Assembly (NCBI GenBank): GCA_021794095.1
Contig: JAJYRN010000004.1
Location: 62,001 to 126,000 of the forward strand
Direction: 5' to 3'
DNA length: 64,000 nt
Origin: Acidobacteriota bacterium
GTDB taxonomy: Bacteria; Acidobacteriota; Holophagae; Holophagales; Holophagaceae
In this document: one piece after another, positions 34,029 through 43,505 of the stretch
Numbering within the stretch: the stretch's first letter is position 1
How the letters are laid out: each line of letters begins with the position of its first letter
Made by a program: the position numbers and the translations under genes
Notes under the pieces: model-generated
Told to the model about the DNA's origin: nothing
The model's database searches: none
The model's input: the letters and a program-made list of their open reading frames with translations, nothing else

Positions 34029-36098
34029 ATGAGCCAAGACCCCCTCCAGGACGATCTTCATCTGCCCGAAAATGCCTTCCGGGAATTACGGGAAGGCGAG
34101 GTCTATGAGCCGGTGGTGCCGGCCTCCCAGAATCCGCCGGAAGTCACAGTCCGCAGCGTGGTGTCCGGGTTCCTGTGGGCCCTGATCTTTTCGGCCGCGG
34201 CCACCTACATCGCCCTGAAGCTCGGCCAGGGCATCGAAAGCGCCATCCCCATCTCCATCCTGGCAGTGGGCGCCTCCGTGGCCCTCGTGAAGTTCTTCAA
34301 GTCGCGGCCCTCCACGCTGCTGGAGAACGTGAACATCCTCGCCATCGGCGCCACCAGCGGCATCGTGGCCGGCGGCAGCGTGTTCGTGATGCCCGCGGTG
34401 CACATCCTCCACCTGAAGACCAGCTTCTGGCAGATCTTCCTCGTGCCCCTGCTGGGCGCCATCCTCGGCGTGTTCTTCCTGGCGCCCTTCCGCCGCTACT
34501 TCGTGCGCGACCTCCACGGGAAACTGCCCTTCCCTGAGGCCACGGCCACCACCGAGATCCTCATGGCAGGCAAGCGGGGCGGCCAGAGCGCCGTCGTGCT
34601 GACCTATTCCGCCATCACCGCCGCGCTCTTCGATTTCATCGGTCCTGCCATGCACGGCTGGGCCGAGAATTTCAGCACCTCCGCCATCGGCGCCCTGAAT
34701 GGCTTCACCCAGAAATTCAAGGCCGTGTTCTCCATGAACACTGCCGCCGCCGTGCTGGGCCTGGGCTACATCATGGGCATCCGCTACGCCGCCATCATCA
34801 TGGCCGGCAGCATGCTCAGTTTCCTGGTGCTGGTTCCCCTCTTCGCCCACCTGGGCACCTTCATCCCCGGTCCCATCTCCGCCGGCGTCGGCCCCCTGGC
34901 CGGCATGTCCGCCGGCGACATCTTCGCGAACTATGTGCGGCCCGTGGGCATCGGCGGCATCTTCGCCGCCGGCATCATCTCCATCCTCAAGATGTCTCCG
35001 GTGATCGGAAAGGCCACAAAACAGGCCTTCGGCGAGGTGAAGCATCTGATCCAGGGCGGCGCCAAGGAGACGGCGGAGGTCCGCACGGACCAGGCCCTGC
35101 CCATGAGCGTGAACCTGCTGGGCATCGCGGCCGTGGCCGTGGCCATCCTGCTCTACTTCCGCTACTCCGTGCTGGCCGGCGAGCCCCGCGCCACCTACCT
35201 GGCCCTCGTCTCCACACTGCTCACCCTGGTGATCACGTTCCTCTTCGCCGCTGTGAGCGCCTGGGCCGTGGCCATGATCAGCGTCACGCCCATCAGCGGC
35301 ATGACGCTCACCACCCTCATTGTCACCGCCGTGGCCCTGGCCTCCCTGGGCCTCGCGGGCAAGAGCGGCATGCTGCAGGTGCTGCTGGTCGGCGGCGTCG
35401 TGTGCACGGCGCTCTCCATGTCCGGCTCCCTGGTGACCCAGTACAAGATCGGCTACTGGCTGGGCGCCACACCGCGCAAGATCGAGATCGGCAACCTGGT
35501 GGGCAGCGTGGCCGCGTCCCTGGCCACCACCGCCGTCATCATCCTCATGGCCAAGGTCTATGGCTTCGCGCCCAGCGCCGCCCATCCGAATCCCCTGCCC
35601 GCGCCCCAGCCCAACGCCATGGCCGCCGTGCTCAAGGGCGTCTTCGGCGGCGCCGGTGCGCCCTGGTTCATGTACGCGCTGGGCGCCGTCGTCGCCGCCG
35701 CGGTGGAAATGTGCGGCGTGTCGGGCCTGGCCTTCGCCATGGGCATGTACCTGCCCATGGAGCTGAACACCCCGCTGGTGCTGGGCGCGGCCGTCGCCTG
35801 GTTCGTCCAGAGGTCCAGCTCGGATCCCAAGCTGGCGAAAGTGCGCCACGAGAAGGGCACCCTGGTGGCCTCCGGCTTCATCGCGGGCGGGGCCCTGGTG
35901 GGCGTGCTCACGGCGCTGCTGCGCTTCGTCGAGGATTCCGCCCATGTCCATCTCATCCCGGAGATCACGCACTGGGGTGGCTTTGGTCTGTTCGTCGGCG
36001 CCTGGGGGAACTGGATCGGCCTGGTGGTCTTCCTCCTGCTGGCCTGGGGCCTCTACTGGGATGCCTGCCGCGAGAAGGTCGAAGAACCGCTATCCTGA
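34029..36098 (+). CDS. OPT-family oligopeptide transporter (copy 1)
   Basis: The 689-residue protein has about 15 membrane segments and OPT signatures: VTVRSVVSGFLWALIFSAAA, TYIALKLGQGIESAIPISIL, LPFPEATATTEILMAGKRGG and MGMYLPMELNTPLVLGAAVA. OPT carriers bring in oligopeptides or metal chelates using the proton gradient. It lies after an aminopeptidase and directly before a second OPT gene, suggesting a peptide-uptake unit. The actual substrate cannot be read from sequence. Confidence 0.93.
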   Translation: MSQDPLQDDLHLPENAFRELREGEVYEPVVPASQNPPEVTVRSVVSGFLWALIFSAAATYIALKLGQGIESAIPISILAVGASVALVKFFKSRPSTLLENVNILAIGATSGIVAGGSVFVMPAVHILHLKTSFWQIFLVPLLGAILGVFFLAPFRRYFVRDLHGKLPFPEATATTEILMAGKRGGQSAVVLTYSAITAALFDFIGPAMHGWAENFSTSAIGALNGFTQKFKAVFSMNTAAAVLGLGYIMGIRYAAIIMAGSMLSFLVLVPLFAHLGTFIPGPISAGVGPLAGMSAGDIFANYVRPVGIGGIFAAGIISILKMSPVIGKATKQAFGEVKHLIQGGAKETAEVRTDQALPMSVNLLGIAAVAVAILLYFRYSVLAGEPRATYLALVSTLLTLVITFLFAAVSAWAVAMISVTPISGMTLTTLIVTAVALASLGLAGKSGMLQVLLVGGVVCTALSMSGSLVTQYKIGYWLGATPRKIEIGNLVGSVAASLATTAVIILMAKVYGFAPSAAHPNPLPAPQPNAMAAVLKGVFGGAGAPWFMYALGAVVAAAVEMCGVSGLAFAMGMYLPMELNTPLVLGAAVAWFVQRSSSDPKLAKVRHEKGTLVASGFIAGGALVGVLTALLRFVEDSAHVHLIPEITHWGGFGLFVGAWGNWIGLVVFLLLAWGLYWDACREKVEEPLS

Positions 36099-36150
36099 AG
36101 CATTCCTCCAACCGGCCCGCTGAACGCCTCCCGCTTCCCCAGGAGCACCC

Positions 36151-38166
36151 ATGTCCCACGACGACCCCGCCGAGCTGCATGGCCTGCCGGAAAATGCCCG
36201 CCGTCCCCTGAACCCCGGCGAGTCCTACATCCCGCTGGTGACCGCGGAAACCGGGGTGCCCGAGGTGACGGTCCGCAGCGTGTCCCTGGGCCTGCTCTTC
36301 TGCGCCATCTTCAGCATGGCGGCGGCCTACCTGGCGTTGAAGGTGGGCCAGGGCATCGAGGCGGCCATTCCCATCGCCATCCTGGCCGTGGGCCTCAGCC
36401 GCTTCTTCCCGCGCAAGAACACGATCCTGGAGAACGTCATCATCCAGAGCATCGGCGCCAACAGCGGCCATGTGGTGGCTGGCGCCGTGTTCACGATTCC
36501 CGCCCTGTACATGCTGGCCGCGGTCCCCGGCAGCGGCGTGGCCCAGCCGCACCTCTGGCAGGTGGTGCTGGTGAGCTTCCTGGGCGGAAGCCTCGGCATC
36601 CTGTTCCTGGTACCGCTGCGCTACCACTTCTACGTGGAGAACCACGGCATCTTCCCCTGGCCCGAAGCCACCGCCACCACCGAGATCCTGATCACGGGCG
36701 AGAAGGCCGGGAACCAGGCCAAGACTCTGGCCGTCGCCGCCGCCATCGGCGCGGTGTACGACGGCATCGTGGGCATCTTCCGGGGCATGTCGGAGAACAT
36801 CCGCCTGAAATACGCCTACGTGGGCGATGTGCTGGACCGCCACTTCCTCCACTTCAACCTGCTGAACAGCGCCGCCACCTTGGGCATCGGCTACATCATC
36901 GGCCTGCACTACGCGGCCATCATCGCCGCGGGCAGCTTCTTCAGCATGTTCGTGCTGGTGCCCGCCATCCATGCCATCGGCGAGCACGTGCCGCTGATCC
37001 TGGCGCCCGGCACCAAGCTCATCGCCGACATGAGCCCGACGGAAGTCTTCAACAGCTACGTGAAGATCGTGGGCGTGGGCGCCATCGCCGGAGCGGGCGT
37101 CATGGGGGTGCTGGCCTCTGGTCCCAGTATGGTTCGCTCCATCTTCAGCAACCTGAAGGGCATGAAGCACCAGGACACCCGCGAGGCCACCGCCGTGCCC
37201 CGCATAGACCGCAGCTTCAGCGGCGCCTTCGTGGCCGCCGGGCTGGGAGTGGCAGGCCTTCTCACCCTGCTCTTCTTCAGCTTCGGCATCGGCATCCAGA
37301 ACGCCCTAGTGCCCGCCCTGGTGGCTACCGGCATGGTGATGCTCATCGCCTTCCTCTTCGCCCCCGTGGCCGCCCGGGCCATCGCCACCATCGGCACCAA
37401 CCCCATCTCCGGCATGACCATGCTGACCCTCCTCATCACCGGCCTCGTGATGCTGCGCATGGGCTTCCGCGGCGGGCCTGGCATGTTCGTCACCATGATG
37501 GTGGGCGGCGTGGTCTGCACGGCTCTTGCGGCCAGCGGCGCCTTCGCCACGGACCTCAAGATCGGCCACTGGATCGGCGCCACGCCCGCCCGCCAGATCG
37601 GCTGGAAGTTCGTGGGCACCTTCGTGGCCGCCATCTTCACGGGCGTCTCCATGTGGATCCTGGCGCACCAGGGCTTCGGCACCCAGGCCGTGCCCGCCCC
37701 CCAGGCCAGCGCCATGCGGGCCATCCTGGAGGGCGTCTTCGGCACCACCGCCATGCCCCTGCGCTGGTACTTCTTCGGGTTGGGCATTCTGCTGAGCCTG
37801 GTGCTCCGCATGGTGAATGTTCCCGCCCTGGGCTTCGCGCTGGGCATGTACCTCCCCATCGAGCTGAACACGCCCCTGCTGCTGGGGGGCATCCTGGCCT
37901 ACCTCGTGAACCGCCCCAAGGCGGGCGATACGCCCTCCGCCACCAAGGCCCGCGAGAACCGCGGCGTGCTCATCGCCAGCGGTCTCATGGCTGGCGGCGC
38001 GATCATGGGCGTCGTGGCCGCCCTCATCAAGATGCGCTGGACCGACGGCTTCCCCATCCTCAGCGAAGCCGCCGCCACCGGCCCCCTGGGCGAGTGGCTC
38101 GCCATCGTCGCCCTGACTGCCCTCTGCACCTACGTCGTCATCAGCGGCCGAAAGGACGAGGCATAG
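36151..38166 (+). CDS. OPT-family oligopeptide transporter (copy 2)
   Basis: A 671-residue paralogue of the upstream OPT gene. Both begin with a short acidic leader containing LPENA and share VTVRSVSLGLLFCAIF, LALKVGQGIEAAIPIAILAV, PWPEATATTEILITGEKAG and LGMYLPIELNTPLLLGG. The two copies differ in several loops, which may mean different substrates or a heteromeric carrier. The start at 36151 has CAGGAG upstream. A short inverted repeat lies in the 39-base gap to the convergent HD-GYP gene. Confidence 0.93.
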   Translation: MSHDDPAELHGLPENARRPLNPGESYIPLVTAETGVPEVTVRSVSLGLLFCAIFSMAAAYLALKVGQGIEAAIPIAILAVGLSRFFPRKNTILENVIIQSIGANSGHVVAGAVFTIPALYMLAAVPGSGVAQPHLWQVVLVSFLGGSLGILFLVPLRYHFYVENHGIFPWPEATATTEILITGEKAGNQAKTLAVAAAIGAVYDGIVGIFRGMSENIRLKYAYVGDVLDRHFLHFNLLNSAATLGIGYIIGLHYAAIIAAGSFFSMFVLVPAIHAIGEHVPLILAPGTKLIADMSPTEVFNSYVKIVGVGAIAGAGVMGVLASGPSMVRSIFSNLKGMKHQDTREATAVPRIDRSFSGAFVAAGLGVAGLLTLLFFSFGIGIQNALVPALVATGMVMLIAFLFAPVAARAIATIGTNPISGMTMLTLLITGLVMLRMGFRGGPGMFVTMMVGGVVCTALAASGAFATDLKIGHWIGATPARQIGWKFVGTFVAAIFTGVSMWILAHQGFGTQAVPAPQASAMRAILEGVFGTTAMPLRWYFFGLGILLSLVLRMVNVPALGFALGMYLPIELNTPLLLGGILAYLVNRPKAGDTPSATKARENRGVLIASGLMAGGAIMGVVAALIKMRWTDGFPILSEAAATGPLGEWLAIVALTALCTYVVISGRKDEA

Positions 38167-38205
38167 GAGACACGCCCACGCCAAGAGGCCTGGGGCCTTA
38201 TAAGG

Positions 38206-39270
38206 CTAGGCTGTGTGCGCGTCGAAGATATCCCGGAACAATGAATGGTTCGCCTCGAACGCCTGGACAATCGCCGGGTCAAAATGGGCTGGCTGGGTGC
38301 GGCCATCACCACGAAGCATGATGTCCACCGCCTTCGCATGGCTCAAGGCGGGCTTGTAAGGCCGCTTGCTCCGGAGCGCATCATAGATGTCGCAGATATT
38401 CATGATGCGTGCGGGAAGCGGGATAGCCTCGCCGCGCTTCCCATTTGGATACCCCCCGCCATCCCAGCATTCATGGTGATTCAGCGCGATCACGGCACCC
38501 ATCCTGAGATAGGGTGATTTGCTTTTGCCCAGGATCTTCGCGCCCATCAAGGTATGCGCCTTCATGATCTCCCACTCATCCGGCATGAACCCGCCTGGCT
38601 TGAGCAGAATATGGTCAGGTATGCCAATTTTACCGATGTCATGCATGGGGCTCGCGAAAAAGATTTCATCAATGAAATTGTCATCCATTCCCAGCTTCAT
38701 GGCCAGTTCACGGCAGTAATAGCTGATGCGTTGCACGTGGGCCCCGGTGTCTTCATCCTTGTGTTCCGCCGCGCGCATCATGGTGAAAATGGTTTCCTGA
38801 TAGTTTTCCTGAAGATCGGCGGTCCTCTCGCAAACCTTTTGTTCCAAAATATTATTATAATGATGCAATTCTTTATGTAGCAGTCGAACTTCGAGCATAT
38901 TGTGGACGCGCAACAGCACCTCCGCCAGCTCGATCGGTTTACTGATGAAATCCCTTGCGCCAGCCTGGAGTGCTCGCAGTTTGTGGGAGGGTTGAGCCGT
39001 GATGACAAGCACCGGCAGATAGCCATCCGGTTCGATTTCCTTGAGCCCCTCCATCACCTGGAACCCATCCATGCCGGGCATCTGAAGGTCGAGCAGGATC
39101 AAGTCGTACCGGCCCATGCGGTAAAGCCGGCAGACCTCCCTCGGATCGGTTGTGGAAATGAGGGAGGTATAACCAGCGGCGGCCAGCATGCCTTCAAGCA
39201 GGCGGACATTGGCCTCCTTATCGTCAACGATGAGAATGTTGGCATTCAGAATATCTACTGGATTGAGCAT
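38206..39270 (-). CDS. HD-GYP response regulator (probable c-di-GMP phosphodiesterase)
   Basis: The 354-residue protein has a receiver domain (ANILIVDDKEANVRLLEGML, phospho-acceptor in LILLDLQMPGMDGFQ, KPIELAE) and an HD-GYP domain (HDIGKIGIPDHILLKPG, then NHHECWDGGGYP). HD-GYP enzymes with these residues hydrolyse c-di-GMP. It lies just after the hybrid kinase on the same strand, so the kinase is the likely phosphodonor. A GTG at 39279 is an alternative start; neither has ideal spacing, and coupling to the kinase stop 6-15 bases upstream is plausible. Confidence 0.9.
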   Translation of the reverse strand: MLNPVDILNANILIVDDKEANVRLLEGMLAAAGYTSLISTTDPREVCRLYRMGRYDLILLDLQMPGMDGFQVMEGLKEIEPDGYLPVLVITAQPSHKLRALQAGARDFISKPIELAEVLLRVHNMLEVRLLHKELHHYNNILEQKVCERTADLQENYQETIFTMMRAAEHKDEDTGAHVQRISYYCRELAMKLGMDDNFIDEIFFASPMHDIGKIGIPDHILLKPGGFMPDEWEIMKAHTLMGAKILGKSKSPYLRMGAVIALNHHECWDGGGYPNGKRGEAIPLPARIMNICDIYDALRSKRPYKPALSHAKAVDIMLRGDGRTQPAHFDPAIVQAFEANHSLFRDIFDAHTA

Positions 39271-39285
39271 GACCTCCACCCTGAT

Positions 39286-41823
39286 TCAGGAAATCGGACT
39301 GATCCCTTGTCCCGCGAATTCCATGGCCGCATCCAGCGCCTTCATGAAGACCTCGATCTTGATGGGCTTCGTGATATAGCTGAAGAAGCCTGCTTTCAGG
39401 CCCCGCTCGATGTCGTCTGGCATTGCGTTTGCGCTCAGGGCCATGACGGTGATGTGGGCCGTGGCCGGGTCCGCACGCAGGGTTTCCAGGGTTTGGAATC
39501 CGTCAATGCCCGGGAGATTGATGTCCATCAGGATCACATCCGGATGAGACGTTCGAGCAATCTCGATGCCGCTGGTCCCGTTCATTGCCGTTAACAGGCG
39601 GATATCGGAATGGCGCGCCATGATTTGCTCGACCAGCCTCAGGTTCGCCGGATTGTCCTCGACATAGAGCAGGGTGCGCAGGCCCGCTTCGCGAGGCATG
39701 CCGGGCTTGATCAGTGCCGCTGCATCGGCATTTCCAAGCGGAAGACAGGGTTCATCCATCGAGGTGAGCTCAAACCAGAACACACTTCCCACCCCGAGGG
39801 TGCTTTCTGCGCCGATGAGGCCCCCCATCAGTTCGACCAGGCGTTTGGCCACCACAAGGCCGATGCCTGTGCCTTCCTCACCACCACCCTCCTGCCCGAG
39901 CCGGTTGAACGCCTGGAATAGCTGCGCCAGCTGTTCTGCATGCAGTCCTGCGCCCGTATCCCGGACGCTGATGCGAGTGCGCTCCAGCGCGTTCCTGGTG
40001 CATTCCACCACGATCGCCCCGCCCGGCTGATTGTATTTGATCGCGTTGGAAAGCAGGTTGATAAGCACCTGCTTCAACCGGGTCCGGTCGGCATGGACAT
40101 AGAAGGAGCTGTCGAGCGTGGGGAAGGTCAGCTTGATGCCTCGCTGCTGCGCCTGCGGTTCGATCATGCCCAGGCATTCCAGCATCACTTCCGCCACCGA
40201 CACTGGTTCCTGCGACAGTGGCACTTGCCCGGATTCAACCTTCGCCAGGTCCAGGATCTCGTCAATCAGCTTCAGCAGATGCCATCCCGCCAGGAGAATC
40301 TGGGAAATGCTTTCCTTCTGGCTGTGCGTCGGCGGCGGCGAACCGGACTCCATCAACTGGGCAAAGCCGAGGATGGCATTCAGCGGGCTGCGCAGCTCGT
40401 GGCTCATGCTGGAAAGGAATTCTGATTTCGCGAGATTCGCCTTTTCCGCCAGGGACTTGGCGCTCTCCAGCTCAAGGTTCTTTTCCTGCAGCACCTGGTC
40501 CAGGCGTTTGCGTTCAGTGATGTCGCGGGCAGCGGCGAACACCCCCTGCAGCCTCCGGTCGCGATCGTAGAAGGTGGTCGCATTGAAGGAGACCACGGTT
40601 TCCCTGCCGTTCCAGGCACGCGCGGTGAGCTCGTAGTCCGTGATCTTTTTTTCGCTGAGCACCAGCTTGATCGTCGTTTCGGCCCGTTCCGGATCGGTGA
40701 AGAAGTTCTTGAATGGCGCGCCGATCAGCTCGTCGCGCGTGCAACCCGTGAGCGCCTCCATTTGTTTGTTGAGGTCCGTGATGATGCCGGAGGAGTCGGT
40801 GGTCATGAGCGCGTCAATGTTGGACTCGATGAGGGAACGCGTGTAGAACTGCTGATCACGAAGACGCTGATCGAGCACCTTTTGTTCAGCTTCCACCCGC
40901 TTGCGGGCGGTATTGTCGGTTCCGATCAGCAGATAGCCGATGATCGCGCCCTGGTCGTCGCGCAGCGCGGTGACCGATACGACCGCCGGGAAGCGGCTGC
41001 CATCCTTGCGGATGTAGGTCAGCTCGTAGATATCCTCGATACCCCGCGAGGCCTTGAAGACCAGTGCCTCGAAGCCCGGCGCGATTGGCGTGGAAAGCTC
41101 GGCGCTTAGCGCCTTGGCACGCGCGATCACCTCCTGAGGATCGGAAATATCGGCGGGCGTGATCTGATTCATCACCTCGGCGGCGTCATACCCCAGCATC
41201 CGTTCCGCGCCGACATTGAAGATCTGGATGACACCCTTTGCATCGGTGGCGATGCTCGAGAAATTGGCGCTGTTGAAAATCGCGCTCTGCAGGGCTCCTG
41301 CTTTCAGCAGCGCCTCCTCGGCTCGCTTGCGGGCGCTGTTGTCGGTTCCGATCAGCAGATAGCCGATGATGGCGCCCTGATCGTCGCGCAGCGCGGTGAC
41401 TGACACGACCGCCGGGCAGCGGCTGCCATCCTTGCGGATGTAGGTCAGCTCGTAGATATCCTCGATGCCGCGCGAAGCCTTGAAGACCAGAGCCTCGAAA
41501 CCCGGCGCAATTGGCGTGGAAAGCTCATCGCTCAGCGCCTTGGCGCGCGCGATCACCTCCTGAGGATCGGAAATATCGGCGGGCGTGATCTGATTCATCA
41601 CGTCGGCAGCGGCATACCCCAGCATCCGTTCCGCGCCGACATTGAAGATCTGGATGACGCCCTTCGCATCGGTGGCGATGCTCGAGAAATTGGCGCTGTT
41701 GAAAATCGCACTCTGCAGGGCCCCGGTTTTCAGCAGCACCTCCTGGCGGCGGTCCTCGGAGATGCCCTCTGCTGTGTCAGCAGCCGGGGGGGCCTGGGTG
41801 GGTCTATTGATCTTTTTGGACAT
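39286..41823 (-). CDS. Multi-PAS hybrid sensor histidine kinase
   Basis: The 845-residue kinase carries two nearly identical PAS-PAC units (about residues 35-175 and 177-317), a third PAS (about 330-445), an HK core with SHELRSPLNAILGFAQLMES (histidine near 473), NLLSNAIKYNQPGG, DTGAGL and GTGIGLVVAKRL, and a receiver domain with VEDNPANLRLVEQ and the acceptor in DVILMDINLPG (near 766). No membrane segments are seen, so it senses a cytoplasmic cue. The first two PAS units arose by a recent 426-bp duplication. It is co-oriented with the HD-GYP regulator and likely controls c-di-GMP turnover. ATG 41823 is chosen over an upstream TTG. Confidence 0.9.
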   Translation of the reverse strand: MSKKINRPTQAPPAADTAEGISEDRRQEVLLKTGALQSAIFNSANFSSIATDAKGVIQIFNVGAERMLGYAAADVMNQITPADISDPQEVIARAKALSDELSTPIAPGFEALVFKASRGIEDIYELTYIRKDGSRCPAVVSVTALRDDQGAIIGYLLIGTDNSARKRAEEALLKAGALQSAIFNSANFSSIATDAKGVIQIFNVGAERMLGYDAAEVMNQITPADISDPQEVIARAKALSAELSTPIAPGFEALVFKASRGIEDIYELTYIRKDGSRFPAVVSVTALRDDQGAIIGYLLIGTDNTARKRVEAEQKVLDQRLRDQQFYTRSLIESNIDALMTTDSSGIITDLNKQMEALTGCTRDELIGAPFKNFFTDPERAETTIKLVLSEKKITDYELTARAWNGRETVVSFNATTFYDRDRRLQGVFAAARDITERKRLDQVLQEKNLELESAKSLAEKANLAKSEFLSSMSHELRSPLNAILGFAQLMESGSPPPTHSQKESISQILLAGWHLLKLIDEILDLAKVESGQVPLSQEPVSVAEVMLECLGMIEPQAQQRGIKLTFPTLDSSFYVHADRTRLKQVLINLLSNAIKYNQPGGAIVVECTRNALERTRISVRDTGAGLHAEQLAQLFQAFNRLGQEGGGEEGTGIGLVVAKRLVELMGGLIGAESTLGVGSVFWFELTSMDEPCLPLGNADAAALIKPGMPREAGLRTLLYVEDNPANLRLVEQIMARHSDIRLLTAMNGTSGIEIARTSHPDVILMDINLPGIDGFQTLETLRADPATAHITVMALSANAMPDDIERGLKAGFFSYITKPIKIEVFMKALDAAMEFAGQGISPIS

Positions 41824-42372
41824 GTCCAACCCGCGTAGACGGCGTCTGGATGAGGATTTTGGGATTAAAAATGTCCCGGCACTGAGCGGTCGCGAAAATC
41901 GCCGCAGACAGGCGCTAGCAGGCCACTAACGGTCAAAATGGCGCCAACGAGCCTCAGGAAGGGCTCTCCTCCCAAGAAAGGGCAGGAGGCGTGCCAGGTG
42001 ACATGCCTGCAGGGGTGGCGCAGCCTCGCCGCGACCGGTCTTTGAGCAGGGCAGCCCTTGTGAATCCCGCTTCATCGAGGTCCGGATCCACCTACCTTGT
42101 CGAACGCCCCGGCTCCGCGACGTGCCTGGATGGCTTTTCGTTCAGATTGAAGGGGCCCCCATTCGTTTTGGTTGACTCCCAAATAGCCACTCTCATTTTC
42201 GTGGTGGATCATTCCCCACTTCCGCCTCAACACTTTCTAGGGCCCACCGGTATGGATAGGTGAGGGAGGAATTGTGGCGTATGGGTTGGGGTGGAGACGC
42301 TGCTGATGGAGGAAGGCATCCTGCCCCTTCCGGAGGCACCTGCGGCCGACCCGCTGGAGGCGCTCCGGCGAC
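41824..42372. other. 549-bp gene-poor region with a possible IS21-type end relic
   Basis: Between the divergently transcribed kinase and ECF sigma genes I see no credible gene. Composition is lower in GC than the chromosome. At about 42196-42216 the motif CATTTTCGTGGTGGATCATT resembles the terminal repeats of IS21-family elements, but no transposase is left. The sigma-factor promoter presumably lies near the right end. Confidence 0.45.
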
Positions 42373-42894
42373 ATGGAGGCTTTCGAGAGCCTGATGCTGC
42401 GGACCGAATCCCGGATCCTCACCCTCGCCTGGCGGATCCTGGGGGACCGGGAACTGGCGAAGGACGCGGCCCAGGAGACCTACCTCCGCATCTTCCGGTC
42501 CCTGGAGGCCTACCGTCTGGGCGAGCGGTTCGAGGCCTGGATGGTCCGCATCACCGTGAATGTCTGCTACGACCTGGCCCGGAAACGCGGGCCCTTGCCC
42601 CTTCCGCCCGAGGTGCTCGAAGGATTCGGCACTGACCCCTCCAGCCATGAAGCCGAGGAAGCCCTGCTGCTCCGCCAGCGGCGCGACCTCGTCCGGCGGG
42701 CCCTGGCCGGCCTGCCCGAGGCCGAACGCGCCGCCCTGGTCCTGCGCGACCTGGAGGGCTTCTCCACGGAGGAAACGGCCCGGATTCTCGGCGTGCGCCC
42801 CGTGACCATCCGCTCCCAGGCGGCCTCGGGCCGGATCAAACTCCAGGCCGCCTGCGCCCGCCTGATGACCCCCAAGAAGGGAGGACGCCCATGA
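42373..42894 (+). CDS. ECF-subfamily RNA polymerase sigma factor
   Basis: A 173-residue group IV sigma factor: region 2 (LAWRILGDRELAKDAAQETY, then LRIFRSLEAY) and region 4 (LPEAERAALVLRDLEGFSTE, then ETARILGVRPVTIRSQ) are intact. It overlaps the anti-sigma gene by 4 bases (ATGA), the usual arrangement. The frame is open a little upstream of ATG 42373 but has no other standard start codon before a TGA. Signals and regulon are unknown. Confidence 0.92.
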   Translation: MEAFESLMLRTESRILTLAWRILGDRELAKDAAQETYLRIFRSLEAYRLGERFEAWMVRITVNVCYDLARKRGPLPLPPEVLEGFGTDPSSHEAEEALLLRQRRDLVRRALAGLPEAERAALVLRDLEGFSTEETARILGVRPVTIRSQAASGRIKLQAACARLMTPKKGGRP

Positions 42895-43505
42895 GCACGC
42901 GCCATGTCCTCGACCGACTCCCCCTCTGGGTGGAGGGGGATCTGCCGGAACGGGAAGCTGAAGCGATCCAGAACCACCTGGACCACTGCCCGGACTGCCA
43001 GGCCGCCGCGAAGCGCCTCCGCACCAGCCAGGCCTGGCTGCGGAAGGCCTGGCTGCGGGAGGCCCTGGCACCGCCCTTCGATGTCGCCGATCACGCGGCC
43101 CTGCGCGAAGCGGTGATGGCCCAGGTGCGTTCGGAACCTTCCCCACGACGCATCTCCCGTCTGACGCCCCGGACGGCCCTGTTCGCCACCGGTGCCGCAG
43201 CCCTCCTGATCGCGGTTCTGGTCCCCCTGCGGCATCGTCTGCCCGCGTCCCCGCCGCAGGTCGCCTCAGCACCCAACGCCCTCTCGGCCCACCCGCTCCC
43301 GCCCCCCCCTTCCCGCCCAGCCCCGAATCCATCCATCCCGCCGCGCCTGGCCCGAGTCCGCCCCCTCCGCCTGGCCCGTGCCGAGCCGCCGCCCGGCCCC
43401 ACCCGTATCGAGTTCCAGACGTCCGATCCCTCCATCCGCATCATCTGGCTGGCCCAGGCCACGCCGTCCCCTGACCCGAACCCGCCCCTTCCGGAGGCCC
43501 CATGA
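42891..43505 (+). CDS. Membrane anti-sigma factor with zinc-finger motif
   Basis: The 204-residue protein begins with a zf-HC2 anti-sigma domain (LPLWVEGDLPEREAEAIQNH, then LDHCPDC; H29/H32, C33, C36), followed by a single membrane helix (about 95-113) and a Pro-rich extracytoplasmic region. It would hold the upstream sigma factor inactive until a periplasmic signal. It overlaps the sigma gene and the following gene by 4 bases each. Confidence 0.85.
   Translation: MSTRHVLDRLPLWVEGDLPEREAEAIQNHLDHCPDCQAAAKRLRTSQAWLRKAWLREALAPPFDVADHAALREAVMAQVRSEPSPRRISRLTPRTALFATGAAALLIAVLVPLRHRLPASPPQVASAPNALSAHPLPPPPSRPAPNPSIPPRLARVRPLRLARAEPPPGPTRIEFQTSDPSIRIIWLAQATPSPDPNPPLPEAP

Noticed and set aside
34086-35972. 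Minus-strand open frame of 628 codons rich in His, Gly, Asp and Gln
   Set aside because: It is antisense to the first OPT transporter and its composition is that of a reversed membrane-protein gene.
41991-42263. Plus-strand open frame of 90 codons in the gene-poor stretch
   Set aside because: There is no homology or ribosome binding site, and the composition suggests non-coding DNA.
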